From: SG8-41 sp035649495
GTDB taxonomy: Bacteria > Pseudomonadota > Gammaproteobacteria > Burkholderiales > SG8-41
DNA length: 64,000 bases
Direction of reading: 5' to 3'
Assembly (NCBI GenBank): GCA_035649495.1
Contig: DASRJL010000108.1
Location: 13,280-77,279, forward strand
Below the pieces are notes generated by a model. It was not told where the DNA came from. It worked only from the letters and a program-made list of their open reading frames with translations, and searched no databases. Both the position numbers and the translations under genes were made by a program. This document shows positions 35,638-44,098 of this stretch, in pieces. How positions within the stretch are numbered: the first letter of the stretch is position 1; every line of letters begins with the position of its first letter.

Positions 35638-35928
35638 TCATCGCTGCGCTGTGGATTTTTCGTCGATCAACTGGAAGAAGATCTCGTTCTGCCGGATCAT
35701 CCCCAGTTCGCTCCGCGCGCGCTCCTCGATGGCGTCGAGCCCGACCTTGAGGTCCCGCACCTCGGCGTCCAGCGACTGGTTGCGGGCCTGCAGCTGGCGG
35801 TTCGCCTCGCGTTGCGTCCGGATCTGCCTCTCGACTTCCCACACCCGCAGCCACCCGCCCTTGCCCAGCCAGAGGGGATACTGGGAGAGCAGTATCAGCC
35901 CCGCCAGGGTAAGGGCCAGGAGCCTCAC
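35638..35928 (-). CDS. ftsB: Cell division protein FtsB
   Basis: A 96-residue bitopic protein of the FtsQBL divisome complex. GTG 35928 overlaps the eno stop (GTGA) and gives MRLLALTLAGLILLSQYPLW, a short cytoplasmic tip and membrane segment, followed by a coiled coil (about 33-70, QREANRQLQARNQSLDAEV) and ERARSELGMIRQNEIFFQ. The eno-ftsB pairing is conserved in proteobacteria. An upstream in-frame extension lies inside eno and is not real. Confidence 0.92.
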   Translation of the reverse strand: MRLLALTLAGLILLSQYPLWLGKGGWLRVWEVERQIRTQREANRQLQARNQSLDAEVRDLKVGLDAIEERARSELGMIRQNEIFFQLIDEKSTAQR

Positions 35929-37208
35929 CGAAGCTGGTAGAAAGCGCCGCGCCCGGGGTACGCCGCGGTCTCCCCGAGGTCTTCCTCGATGCGCAGCAGC
36001 TGGTTGTACTTGGCGAGCCGGTCGGAGCGTGACAGCGAGCCGGTCTTGATCTGCAGGGCGTTCGTGGCCACCGCGATGTCGGCGATCGTGGTGTCCTCGG
36101 TCTCGCCCGAACGGTGCGAGACGACGGCGGTGTAAGCTGCGCGGCGCGCCATCTCGATCGCCGCGAAAGTTTCCGTCAGGGTGCCGATCTGGTTCACCTT
36201 GATCAGGATGGAATTGGCGACGCCTCGCTCTATTCCCTGCCTGAGATAGCGCGTATTGGTGCAGAAGATATCGTCGCCCACGAGCTGCACCTTCTTGCCG
36301 AGGCGCGCGGTGAGGAGCTTCCATCCTTCCCAATCGTCCTCGGCCATGCCGTCCTCGATGCTGATGATCGGGTACTTGTTCACCCATTCCTCGAGGTAAT
36401 CGGCGAACTGCGCGGCGCTCATCGTGAGCCCCTCGGAGGCGAGCGTGTACTCCCCATCCGCATGGAATTCCGAGCTGGCGCAATCGAGGGCGAGCGCGAC
36501 GTCCTCGCCGGGGCGATAGCCCGCGGCCTCTATCCCCTCGATCACGAGCTTGAGCGCGGCCTCGTGCTTGGGCAGGCGCGGCGCAAAGCCCCCCTCGTCG
36601 CCCACCGCGGTGGAAAGGCCCCGGTCCTTGAGGATCTTCTTCAGCGCCTGGAATATCTCGGCCCCGCAGCGCAGGCCCTCGCGGAACGATGTCACGCCCA
36701 CCGGGACGACCATGAACTCCTGCATGTTCAGCCCGTTGTCGGCGTGCGCGCCGCCGTTGATGACATTCATCATCGGCACCGGCATGGACAGCGTGCCCGC
36801 GCCGCCGAGATAGCGATGCAGCGGCAACCCCGACTCCTCCGCCGCGGCCTTGGCGACGGCGAGCGAAACCGCGAGCACCGCGTTCGCGCCCAGCCGCGAC
36901 TTGTTGTCGGTCCCGTCGAGATCGTTCAACGTCTTGTCCACGAAGCTCTGCTCGGTCGCATCCACGCCGATGATCGCTTCGCAGATCTCCGTGTTGACGT
37001 TCTCCACGGCCTTCAGGACGCCCTTACCCCCGTAGCGGCGGGCGTCCTCGTCCCGCAGCTCTATCGCTTCCCGGCTGCCGGTCGACGCACCCGAGGGCAC
37101 GGCGGCGCGGCCCATGACGCCCGACTCCAGCAGCACGTCCGCCTCGACCGTCGGATTGCCGCGGGAATCCAGTATCTCTCTTGCTATTACGTCGACGATC
37201 GCGCTCAT
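35925..37208 (-). CDS. eno: Enolase
   Basis: A 427-residue glycolytic enzyme converting 2-phosphoglycerate to phosphoenolpyruvate; also commonly an RNA degradosome partner. Visible: SRGNPTVEADVLLE, PSGASTGSREAIELRD, GDEGGFAP, the metal ligand IEDGMAEDDWEGW and active-site VSHRSGETEDTTIADIA. The gene order pyrG-kdsA-eno-ftsB follows the common proteobacterial arrangement. Confidence 0.98.
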   Translation of the reverse strand: MSAIVDVIAREILDSRGNPTVEADVLLESGVMGRAAVPSGASTGSREAIELRDEDARRYGGKGVLKAVENVNTEICEAIIGVDATEQSFVDKTLNDLDGTDNKSRLGANAVLAVSLAVAKAAAEESGLPLHRYLGGAGTLSMPVPMMNVINGGAHADNGLNMQEFMVVPVGVTSFREGLRCGAEIFQALKKILKDRGLSTAVGDEGGFAPRLPKHEAALKLVIEGIEAAGYRPGEDVALALDCASSEFHADGEYTLASEGLTMSAAQFADYLEEWVNKYPIISIEDGMAEDDWEGWKLLTARLGKKVQLVGDDIFCTNTRYLRQGIERGVANSILIKVNQIGTLTETFAAIEMARRAAYTAVVSHRSGETEDTTIADIAVATNALQIKTGSLSRSDRLAKYNQLLRIEEDLGETAAYPGRGAFYQLR

Positions 37209-37238
37209 CGGTGTCCCTGAGGGTTATTGTTCTGTTCG

Positions 37239-38075
37239 TTAAAGCATGTCTTCGGCGCGAGGCCGACTCTTCACCAGATCGTCCAGCGCCTTCAACGTCT
37301 CCAGCAGCGGCTTCATGAGCCCGAGCGGCCAGGCATTGGGGCCGTCGGACAGGGCTTTGTCGGGGTTCGGATGGGTTTCCATGAACACGCCGGCGATCCC
37401 GGCAGCGACGGCCGCCCGGGCGAGCACCGGCACGAACTCACGCTGCCCGCCGCTCATGGAACCCTGGCCGCCGGGCAGCTGCACCGAGTGCGTGGCGTCG
37501 AACACGACCGGACAACCGGTATCTCGCATGATCATGAGCGAGCGCATGTCGGAAACGAGGTTGTTGTAGCCGAACGATGCGCCGCGCTCGCACACCAGGA
37601 TGTTGTCGCTCTTACTCGCTGCCTTGGCCTTTTCCACGACGTTCTTCATGTCGCCAGGCGCGAGAAACTGGCCTTTCTTGATGTTGACCGGCCTGCCGGC
37701 CGCCGCGACGGCCTGGATGAAATTGGTCTGCCGGCACAGGAAGGCCGGTGTCTGAAGCACGTCCACAACGTCCGCGACTTCCGCGATCTCTTCCATCTCG
37801 TGCACGTCGGTAAGGACCGGGACTTTGAGCTGCCTCTTTACTTCACTCAGAATCTTAAGACCTTCTTCTATACCCAGGCCACGAAAGGATTTTATGGATG
37901 TCCGATTGGCCTTGTCGTACGACGATTTGTAGATAAAAGGCACGTCCAGAACGGCGCACGTATCCTTCAAATGGCCCGCCGTGTCGATCGCAAGCTGCAG
38001 GGATTCCACGACGCAGGGACCGGCTATTACGAACAGGGGCTTATCGAGCCCGGCTTCGAAGCCGCAGAGCTTCAT
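37239..38075 (-). CDS. kdsA: 3-deoxy-8-phosphooctulonate synthase
   Basis: A 278-residue TIM-barrel enzyme that condenses PEP with arabinose-5-phosphate to give KDO-8-phosphate for lipopolysaccharide. Recognised by FVIAGPCVVES, YKSSYDKANRTS, GLKILSEVK, CERGASFGYNNLVSDMRSL and MMETHPNPDKALSDGPN-type end (here FMETHPNPDKALSDGP). It lies between pyrG and eno in the same direction. Confidence 0.97.
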   Translation of the reverse strand: MKLCGFEAGLDKPLFVIAGPCVVESLQLAIDTAGHLKDTCAVLDVPFIYKSSYDKANRTSIKSFRGLGIEEGLKILSEVKRQLKVPVLTDVHEMEEIAEVADVVDVLQTPAFLCRQTNFIQAVAAAGRPVNIKKGQFLAPGDMKNVVEKAKAASKSDNILVCERGASFGYNNLVSDMRSLMIMRDTGCPVVFDATHSVQLPGGQGSMSGGQREFVPVLARAAVAAGIAGVFMETHPNPDKALSDGPNAWPLGLMKPLLETLKALDDLVKSRPRAEDML

Positions 38076-38110
38076 AAGGGGTACCGGCGGTTCGCAACGG
38101 CGATCCTCGC

Positions 38111-39787
38111 TCAGGCTATGCTCTTCAGGCGTCCCGGCTCTTCGGGGGCTGGCGTGGCCGCAGATCTCGCTTGGGCCAGCGCGGCCTGAACAAACGCCTT
38201 GAACAAGGGATGCCCCTGGCGCGGGGTCGAAGTGAATTCAGGGTGAAACTGGCAGCCGACGAACCACGGATGGCCGGGCAGCTCGATCATCTCGCACAGG
38301 CCGTCCTTGGCGGACCGCCCGCTCACCTTCATGCCCGATTCGACCAGGCGCGGAAGGTAATGGTCGTTCACCTCGTAGCGGTGGCGATGACGCTCCGTCA
38401 CGCGGTCCTGGCCGTAGATGCCCCGGGCCATCGAGCCCGGCTCCAGCAGGCACTCCTGGCCGCCCAGACGCATGGTGCCGCCCAGATCCGAGCTTGCGTC
38501 GCGGCGCTCTATCCTGCCGTCCCGGTCCTGCCATTCCGTGATGAGCGCGATCACCGGGTGCGGGGTATCCGGGTCGAATTCCGTGCTGTGGGCATCGGCC
38601 ATCCCGGAGACGTCGCGTGCGTGCTCGATCACCGCGAGCTGCATGCCCAGGCATATCCCGAGATAGGGAATTCCGCTCTCCCGGGCGTAGCGGATCGCCT
38701 TCATCTTCCCTTCGACACCGCGCTGTCCGAATCCGCCCGGCACCAGGATGGCGTCCATGGCGGCCAGCGAGCCGCTGCCGCTCTTCTCTATGGTCTCGGA
38801 ATCGACGTAATGGATCCTGACCTTGGCGCCGGTGTGGATGCCCGCGTGGATCAGCGCCTCGGTGAGCGACTTGTACGACTCCGTCAGGTCCACGTACTTG
38901 CCGACCAGCGCGATGTTGACGGTGCCCTGCGGATGCTCGAGCGCGTAGACCAGCTTTTCCCAGGTGGAGAGATTCGCCGGGGGCGGGTCGAGGCCGAGCT
39001 TGCGGCAGACGATTTGATCGAGATCCTGGCGATGCAGCATCGTCGGGATCTTGTAGATGCTGTCCACGTCGAACGCCGAGATTACGGCCTCCACCGGAAC
39101 GTTGGTGAAGAGCGCGATCTTCCTGCGCTCGTCCTCCGGGATCGGCCGGTCCGCGCGGCACAGGAGCACGTCGGGCTGTATGCCGATCTCGCGCAGCTCT
39201 TTCACGGAGTGCTGCGTGGGCTTGGTCTTGATCTCGCCCGCGGCCGCGACGTACGGCACCAGCGTCAGGTGGATGAAGCAGTAGTTGTCCTTGCCCAGCT
39301 CGATCGCCATCTGCCGGATGGCCTCGAGGAACGGCAGCGACTCGATGTCGCCCACGGTGCCGCCGATCTCCACGATCGCGACTTCGGCGTCCCCCGCCCC
39401 GCGGCGGATGAACAGCTTGATCTCGTCGGTGATATGCGGAATGACCTGCACCGTTCCGCCGAGATAGTCGCCGTGGCGCTCTTTCCTGATCACGCTCTCG
39501 TAGATCTGGCCGGTGGTGAAATTGTTGCGCCGGCTCATCTTGGCGTGAAGAAAGCGCTCGTAGTGGCCGAGATCGAGGTCGGTCTCCGCGCCGTCCTCGG
39601 TGACGAACACTTCGCCGTGCTGGAACGGGCTCATGGTTCCCGGATCCACGTTGAGATAGGGATCCAGCTTGACCATCGAAAGCTTGAGGCCGCGCGATTC
39701 GAGGACGGTGGCGAGAGAGGCGGCGGAGATACCTTTGCCCAGGGAGGAAACTACACCACCTGTGACAAAGATAAATTTAGTCGTCAT
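38111..39787 (-). CDS. pyrG: CTP synthase
   Basis: A 558-residue enzyme making CTP from UTP, ATP and glutamine. The synthetase domain starts MTTKFIFVTGGVVSSLGKG; the class-I glutaminase domain has its nucleophile Cys379 in GICLGMQLA and a C-terminal HPEF. ATG 39787 is chosen by family start; the frame is open 17 codons further, into the ppsA terminator. A TATAAAAT stretch just downstream of that terminator (near 39810) may serve as a promoter. Confidence 0.97.
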   Translation of the reverse strand: MTTKFIFVTGGVVSSLGKGISAASLATVLESRGLKLSMVKLDPYLNVDPGTMSPFQHGEVFVTEDGAETDLDLGHYERFLHAKMSRRNNFTTGQIYESVIRKERHGDYLGGTVQVIPHITDEIKLFIRRGAGDAEVAIVEIGGTVGDIESLPFLEAIRQMAIELGKDNYCFIHLTLVPYVAAAGEIKTKPTQHSVKELREIGIQPDVLLCRADRPIPEDERRKIALFTNVPVEAVISAFDVDSIYKIPTMLHRQDLDQIVCRKLGLDPPPANLSTWEKLVYALEHPQGTVNIALVGKYVDLTESYKSLTEALIHAGIHTGAKVRIHYVDSETIEKSGSGSLAAMDAILVPGGFGQRGVEGKMKAIRYARESGIPYLGICLGMQLAVIEHARDVSGMADAHSTEFDPDTPHPVIALITEWQDRDGRIERRDASSDLGGTMRLGGQECLLEPGSMARGIYGQDRVTERHRHRYEVNDHYLPRLVESGMKVSGRSAKDGLCEMIELPGHPWFVGCQFHPEFTSTPRQGHPLFKAFVQAALAQARSAATPAPEEPGRLKSIA

Positions 39788-39818
39788 CGCATAGGCCAGC
39801 GGTTTGCCTATTTTATAG

Positions 39819-39849
39819 AAAAAGCCCGCGGATTCCAAGGAATCCGGGC
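39819..39849 (-). terminator. Rho-independent terminator of ppsA
   Basis: On the minus strand the arm 39839-39849 pairs with 39824-39836 (two bulged bases) around a 2-base loop, followed by five T (39819-39823). It starts 3 bases after the ppsA stop codon and separates ppsA from pyrG. Confidence 0.8.
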
Positions 39850-39851
39850 AC

Positions 39852-42248
39852 TCAACCCTTCGACGCGCCCCCTTTTGCGAGGTTTGCGAGGTACAGCCAC
39901 GTCTCCACCACGGTATCCGGGTTGAGCGAGAGGCTCTCGATGCCCTCCTCGACCAGCCATTGCGCCAGGTCCGGATGGTCCGACGGCCCCTGGCCGCAGA
40001 TTCCGACGTATTTGCCGGCCTTGCGGCACGCCTGGATGGCGAGATGCAGCATGTGCTTCACCGCGGGGTCGCGCTCGTCGAACGCGTCGGCGACGAGGCT
40101 CGAGTCGCGATCGAGGGCGAGCGTCATCTGGGTGAGATCGTTGGAGCCGATGGAAAAGCCGTCGAAATGCTCCAGGAACTGGTCGGCGAGGAGCGCGTTG
40201 GAGGGGATTTCGCACATCATGATGACGCGCAGGCCGTTCTCGCCCCGCTTGAGGCCTTGCTCCGCCAAGATCCCGATCGTCTTCTTCGCCTCGTCGACCG
40301 TGCGCACGAACGGCACCATGATCTCGACGTTGGTGAGCCCCATCTCGTCGCGCACTTTCTTCAACGCGCGGCATTCGAGCGCGAAGCAGTCCCGGAAAGA
40401 AGAGGCTATATAGCGCGACGCGCCGCGGAAGCCCAGCATCGGGTTCTCCTCGCGCGGCTCGTAGAGCTTGCCCCCGGCGAGGCTCGAATACTCGTTCGAC
40501 TTGAAGTCGGAGAGCCTGACGATGACCGGCTTGGGCCAGAACGCCGCGCCGAGGGTGGCGACGCCTTCGGTGAGCTTCTCGACGTAGAAGGTCACCGGAT
40601 CGGCGTAGCCGGCGCTATGCTCCTCGACCGCCGCCCGCAGATCGCCCGGGAGATCCGGGTAGGCCAGCACCGCCCGCGGGTGCACGCCGATCATGCGCGC
40701 GATGATGAACTCCAGCCGGGCGAGGCCGACGCCTTCGTTCGGCAATCTCCGGAACTCGAAGGCGAGCTCGGGGTTGCCGACGTTCATGGTGATCTTGACC
40801 GGCGCCTTCGGTATGGATTCGAGCGAGAGATCGATGATTTCCACTTCCAGCTGGCCGCGGTACACGAATCCCGTATCGCCTTCCGCGCAGGACACGGTGA
40901 CGGGCCTGCCGTCCCTCAGGACCTGGGTCGCGTCGCCGCAGCCGACGACCGCGGGTATGCCCAGCTCGCGCGCGATGATGGCGGCGTGGCAGGTACGGCC
41001 TCCGCGATTGGTGACGATGGCGGACGCGCGCTTCATCACCGGCTCCCAGTCGGGATCGGTCATGTCGGTGACCAGAACGTCGCCGTCGCGCACACGGTTC
41101 ATCTCGGCTGAGTTCTGGATGATCCGGACCGGGCCGCTGCCTATGCGCTGCCCGATCGAGCGCCCGGTCGCCAGGATCTCCGAACGCTCCTTCAGGCGGT
41201 AGCGCCGCTGCGTCTCGGCCTTTTCCCGCGCCTTGACCGTTTCCGGACGCGCCTGCAGCACGTAGAGCTTGCCGTCCAGCCCGTCCTTGCCCCACTCGAT
41301 ATCCATCGGCCTGCCGTAGTGGGCCTCGATCGCCATCGCGTAGCGGGCCAGTTCCTCCACCTCGGCATCGTTGATCGAGAAGGCCCGGCGCTCCGCGACC
41401 GGCACGCTGACGGTCTTCACCGTCTGTCCGGCCTCCCCCGCCGCGCCGTACACCATCTTCACCGCTTTCGAGCCCAGGCCGCGCCGCAGAATGGCTTTCC
41501 GGCCTTCCTCCAGCCCGCGCTTGTAGACGTAGAACTCATCGGGATTGACCTGACCCTGGACGATCGTTTCGCCCAGGCCGTAGGAGGACGTTATGAGAAC
41601 GACCTGGTCGAAGCCGGACTCGGTGTCGAGCGTGAAGATCACGCCGCTCGCGGCGAGATCGCTCCGTACCATGCGCTGCACGCCGACGGACAGCGCGACC
41701 GTCTCGTGGGTGTAACCCTGGTGCACCCGGTACGAGATGGCGCGGTCGTTGTAGAGCGAAGCGTAGACCTGTTTGACGGCGCCGAGCAGGTGATCCCTCC
41801 CGCGCACGTTGAGTATGGTCTCCTGCTGGCCCGCGAACGACGCGTCCGGCAGGTCCTCCGCTGTGGCGGAAGAGCGCACCGCGAACGACGCTTCCGCGCC
41901 CGCCCCGTCCGCGAGCCTGTCGTAGGCCGCCGCGATCTCGCGCTCCAGCCGGACGGGAAAAGGCTGGGCGGTCAGCCAGTTCCTGATCTCCTGTCCCGCT
42001 CGGGCGAGCGCCGCCACGTCGTTGGCATCGAGCGCGGCCAGGCGCTCTGCGACGCGCCGGTCGAGTCCGTCCTGTGCCAGAAACTCCCGGTAGGCTTGCG
42101 CCGTCGTCGCGAAACCGCCCGGCACCCGCACACCCGCGCCCGACAGCTGGCTGATCAGCTCGCCGAGAGAGGAATTCTTGCCGCCGACGTTCGCCACGTC
42201 GGCCGCGCGCACCGCGGCAAGATCGAGTATCAAGGGACTGTCGCTCAT
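39852..42248 (-). CDS. ppsA: Phosphoenolpyruvate synthase
   Basis: A 798-residue enzyme converting pyruvate and ATP to PEP, AMP and phosphate in gluconeogenesis. N-terminal ATP-grasp (GGKNSSLGEL, FAVRSSATAEDLPDASFAGQ), the swivelling phosphohistidine domain (GGRTCHAAIIARELGIPAVVG) and C-terminal PEP-binding barrel (IMMCEIPSNALLADQFLEHFDGFSIGSNDLTQ) are intact. It is divergent from ppsR, 39 bp away, whose product regulates it by phosphorylation. Confidence 0.97.
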   Translation of the reverse strand: MSDSPLILDLAAVRAADVANVGGKNSSLGELISQLSGAGVRVPGGFATTAQAYREFLAQDGLDRRVAERLAALDANDVAALARAGQEIRNWLTAQPFPVRLEREIAAAYDRLADGAGAEASFAVRSSATAEDLPDASFAGQQETILNVRGRDHLLGAVKQVYASLYNDRAISYRVHQGYTHETVALSVGVQRMVRSDLAASGVIFTLDTESGFDQVVLITSSYGLGETIVQGQVNPDEFYVYKRGLEEGRKAILRRGLGSKAVKMVYGAAGEAGQTVKTVSVPVAERRAFSINDAEVEELARYAMAIEAHYGRPMDIEWGKDGLDGKLYVLQARPETVKAREKAETQRRYRLKERSEILATGRSIGQRIGSGPVRIIQNSAEMNRVRDGDVLVTDMTDPDWEPVMKRASAIVTNRGGRTCHAAIIARELGIPAVVGCGDATQVLRDGRPVTVSCAEGDTGFVYRGQLEVEIIDLSLESIPKAPVKITMNVGNPELAFEFRRLPNEGVGLARLEFIIARMIGVHPRAVLAYPDLPGDLRAAVEEHSAGYADPVTFYVEKLTEGVATLGAAFWPKPVIVRLSDFKSNEYSSLAGGKLYEPREENPMLGFRGASRYIASSFRDCFALECRALKKVRDEMGLTNVEIMVPFVRTVDEAKKTIGILAEQGLKRGENGLRVIMMCEIPSNALLADQFLEHFDGFSIGSNDLTQMTLALDRDSSLVADAFDERDPAVKHMLHLAIQACRKAGKYVGICGQGPSDHPDLAQWLVEEGIESLSLNPDTVVETWLYLANLAKGGASKG

Positions 42249-42287
42249 AGCCTCGAATTGTATGTGCCCGAAAAACCAGCTATTTTA

Positions 42288-43145
42288 ATGGGAATGACGC
42301 AGAAGCGCGCCGCCTTTTTCGTGTCCGACCGCACCGGCATCACCGCGGAGATGCTGGGACACAGCCTGCTCACCCAGTTCAGCGACGAGGTGGGCTTCAA
42401 CGAGGTCACTCTGCCTTTCGTGGACTCGATCGAGAAGGCGCGGGATGTCGTCGCGCAGATCAACCGGCAGGCTGCGGAGGACGGCGTTCGGCCTCTCGTG
42501 ATCAGCACGCTCGCGCGAACCGAGATCGCGGCGGTCGTGGGCCGGGCCAACGCGCTCTTCCTGGACTGCTTCGAGATGTTCATCGGCCCGCTCGAGCGCG
42601 AGCTGGGCATGCATGCCTCGCACGTGATGGGCCGCAGCCATGCCGTTTCGGACGTCGTCAACTACTACCATCGGATCGAGGCAGTGAACTACGCGATCGC
42701 GCACGACGACGGACTGGCGAAGCGCGACCTGGCGGAGGCGGACATCATCCTGGTCGGGGTATCGCGCAGCGGCAAGACCCCGACCTCGCTCTACCTCGCC
42801 ATGCAGTTCGGGATCCGCGCTGCCAACTACCCGCTGACGCCCGATGACTTTCCCACCATGAAGCTCCCTTCCGAAATACAGCAGTTCCGCGGACGCCTCT
42901 ACGGGCTGACCATCGCGGCGAAACGGCTGGAGGAAATCCGGACGGAACGCGTGAAGCACATGAGCAACGACCGGCGCTTCGGCAAGAATTACGCGACTCT
43001 GGCCAATTGCGAGTACGAAATACGCATGGCGGAAGCGCTGATGCACCAGGAAGGCATACCGTTCCTCGACGCCACCAGCAAATCGGTCGAGGAGCTTGCC
43101 ACCACGATCCTGCAAGCGGCGAAGCTGCAGCGGCGCATCTATTAG
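42288..43145 (+). CDS. ppsR: PEP synthase regulatory protein (bifunctional kinase/pyrophosphorylase, DUF299)
   Basis: A 285-residue PSRP family protein. FFVSDRTGITAEMLGHSLLTQF is the family N-terminus and LVGVSRSGKTPTSLYLAMQFG is the P-loop-like motif. It inactivates PEP synthase by ADP-dependent threonine phosphorylation and restores it by phosphate-dependent dephosphorylation. ATG 42288 is used; ATG 42294 would remove two residues, and neither has a clear ribosome site. The adjacent divergent ppsA supports the substrate assignment. Heptamer arrays begin at the stop codon. Confidence 0.94.
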   Translation: MGMTQKRAAFFVSDRTGITAEMLGHSLLTQFSDEVGFNEVTLPFVDSIEKARDVVAQINRQAAEDGVRPLVISTLARTEIAAVVGRANALFLDCFEMFIGPLERELGMHASHVMGRSHAVSDVVNYYHRIEAVNYAIAHDDGLAKRDLAEADIILVGVSRSGKTPTSLYLAMQFGIRAANYPLTPDDFPTMKLPSEIQQFRGRLYGLTIAAKRLEEIRTERVKHMSNDRRFGKNYATLANCEYEIRMAEALMHQEGIPFLDATSKSVEELATTILQAAKLQRRIY

Positions 43146-43214
43146 GGACTAGAGACTGGGGACTAGGCACTAGAGAGCACCAGTCTCCAGTCTCTGGCCT
43201 CTAGTCTCCGGTCT
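43145..43214. repeat. Inverted heptamer arrays between ppsR and the rRNA methyltransferase gene
   Basis: Left array 43145-43172 (gggacta, gagactg, gggacta, ggcacta); right array 43180-43214 (ccagtct, ccagtct, ctggcct, ctagtct, ccggtct) carries the complementary core AGACTGG-like units. The arms are potentially pairing and span both convergent stop codons. Confidence 0.8.
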
Positions 43215-43986
43215 GCAGTTGCCGCACCCTCTCGAAGAGACACACGGCGGCAGCGGCGGCAACGTTGAGCGACTCGGTGCTGCCGGGCATGGGTATGGCG
43301 ACCACGGCATGCGCCGCGCCGAGCAGCCGCTCCGAGATGCCGCCGCCCTCGTTGCCGAAAACGAGCGCGACCGGACCTCGCAGGTCTTCCTGGAACACCG
43401 TCCGCCGCGCGCGCAGGGCGGTTGCGATGATCCGTCCCTCGAACGCGCGCGCCGCCATCTCGAGATCGATCCCCTCGTGTATGCGCAGCAGGAAGTGCGC
43501 GCCCATGCCGGCACGCAGCACGCGGGGCGACCAGGCCTGGACCGAGTCTTTCGAGAGCAGCACGTGCGGTATCGCCGCGGCCGCGGCCGAGCGCAGGATC
43601 GAGCCGAGGTTACCCGGATCCTGCAGGTCTTCGATCATGAGACAGGGTCCGGTCAGCGGGGGGGCCGGATCGGGGCGCGGGGTCTTGACGACACCGATGA
43701 TTCCCGTCGGGGTGACCACCGATGAAAGCCGGGCGAAGAGGGCATCGGCCAGCACCAGCGGCTCGAGCGGCGACACTCGTGCGACGATTGTCCGGATCGC
43801 GGCGTCGTCGCGCCCGGTCGCGCTCACGACCAGCTCTTCCGGAATGCCGACGCGGTCGCGATATGCCGCTACCAGGTACGCGCCGTCGAGCACCGACAGG
43901 CCGGCCCTGCTTCGCTCCCGGGAGGACTGCACGAGCTTCAGGAGCGCCTTGAAGCGCGGGTTGTCCGCGGAGCGGATGAGGGTCAC
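43201..43986 (-). CDS. SpoU-family (TrmH/RlmB-like) rRNA 2'-O-methyltransferase
   Basis: A 261-residue SPOUT methyltransferase. The N-terminal substrate-binding segment starts MTLIRSADNPRFKALLKL; the knotted domain has motif 1 LQDPGNLGSILRSAAAA, motif 2 ALVFGNEGGGIS and motif 3 IPMPGSTESLNVAAAAAV. GTG 43986 is used because it gives the usual start; the frame remains open upstream through heptamer arrays. Target nucleotide unknown. Genes of this type usually adjoin rnhB in betaproteobacteria; here the senA region lies between them. Confidence 0.87.
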   Translation of the reverse strand: MTLIRSADNPRFKALLKLVQSSRERSRAGLSVLDGAYLVAAYRDRVGIPEELVVSATGRDDAAIRTIVARVSPLEPLVLADALFARLSSVVTPTGIIGVVKTPRPDPAPPLTGPCLMIEDLQDPGNLGSILRSAAAAAIPHVLLSKDSVQAWSPRVLRAGMGAHFLLRIHEGIDLEMAARAFEGRIIATALRARRTVFQEDLRGPVALVFGNEGGGISERLLGAAHAVVAIPMPGSTESLNVAAAAAVCLFERVRQLQTGD

Positions 43987-43993
43987 GGAAACT

Positions 43994-44078
43994 CCGTGAC
44001 GAGTGACGGGTGACGAGTGACGAGTGATGACGGAACCGAGTGTGGCGCCCACTCGACACTCGACACTCGACACTCCTT
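43994..44078. repeat. Two adjacent heptamer arrays between the methyltransferase and senA
   Basis: Array 1 (43994-44028): ccgtgac, gagtgac, gggtgac, gagtgac, gagtgat, core GTGAC. Array 2 (44051-44078): three exact ACTCGAC units and one decayed. Two different heptamers side by side suggest independent expansions. Confidence 0.85.
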
Positions 44079-44098
44079 GCTCTTGTCTGTCACGACCA

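Noticed and set aside
43994..44078. Possible CRISPR array
   Set aside because: Units are 7 bp in direct contact with no spacers, unlike CRISPR repeats; no cas genes in the window.
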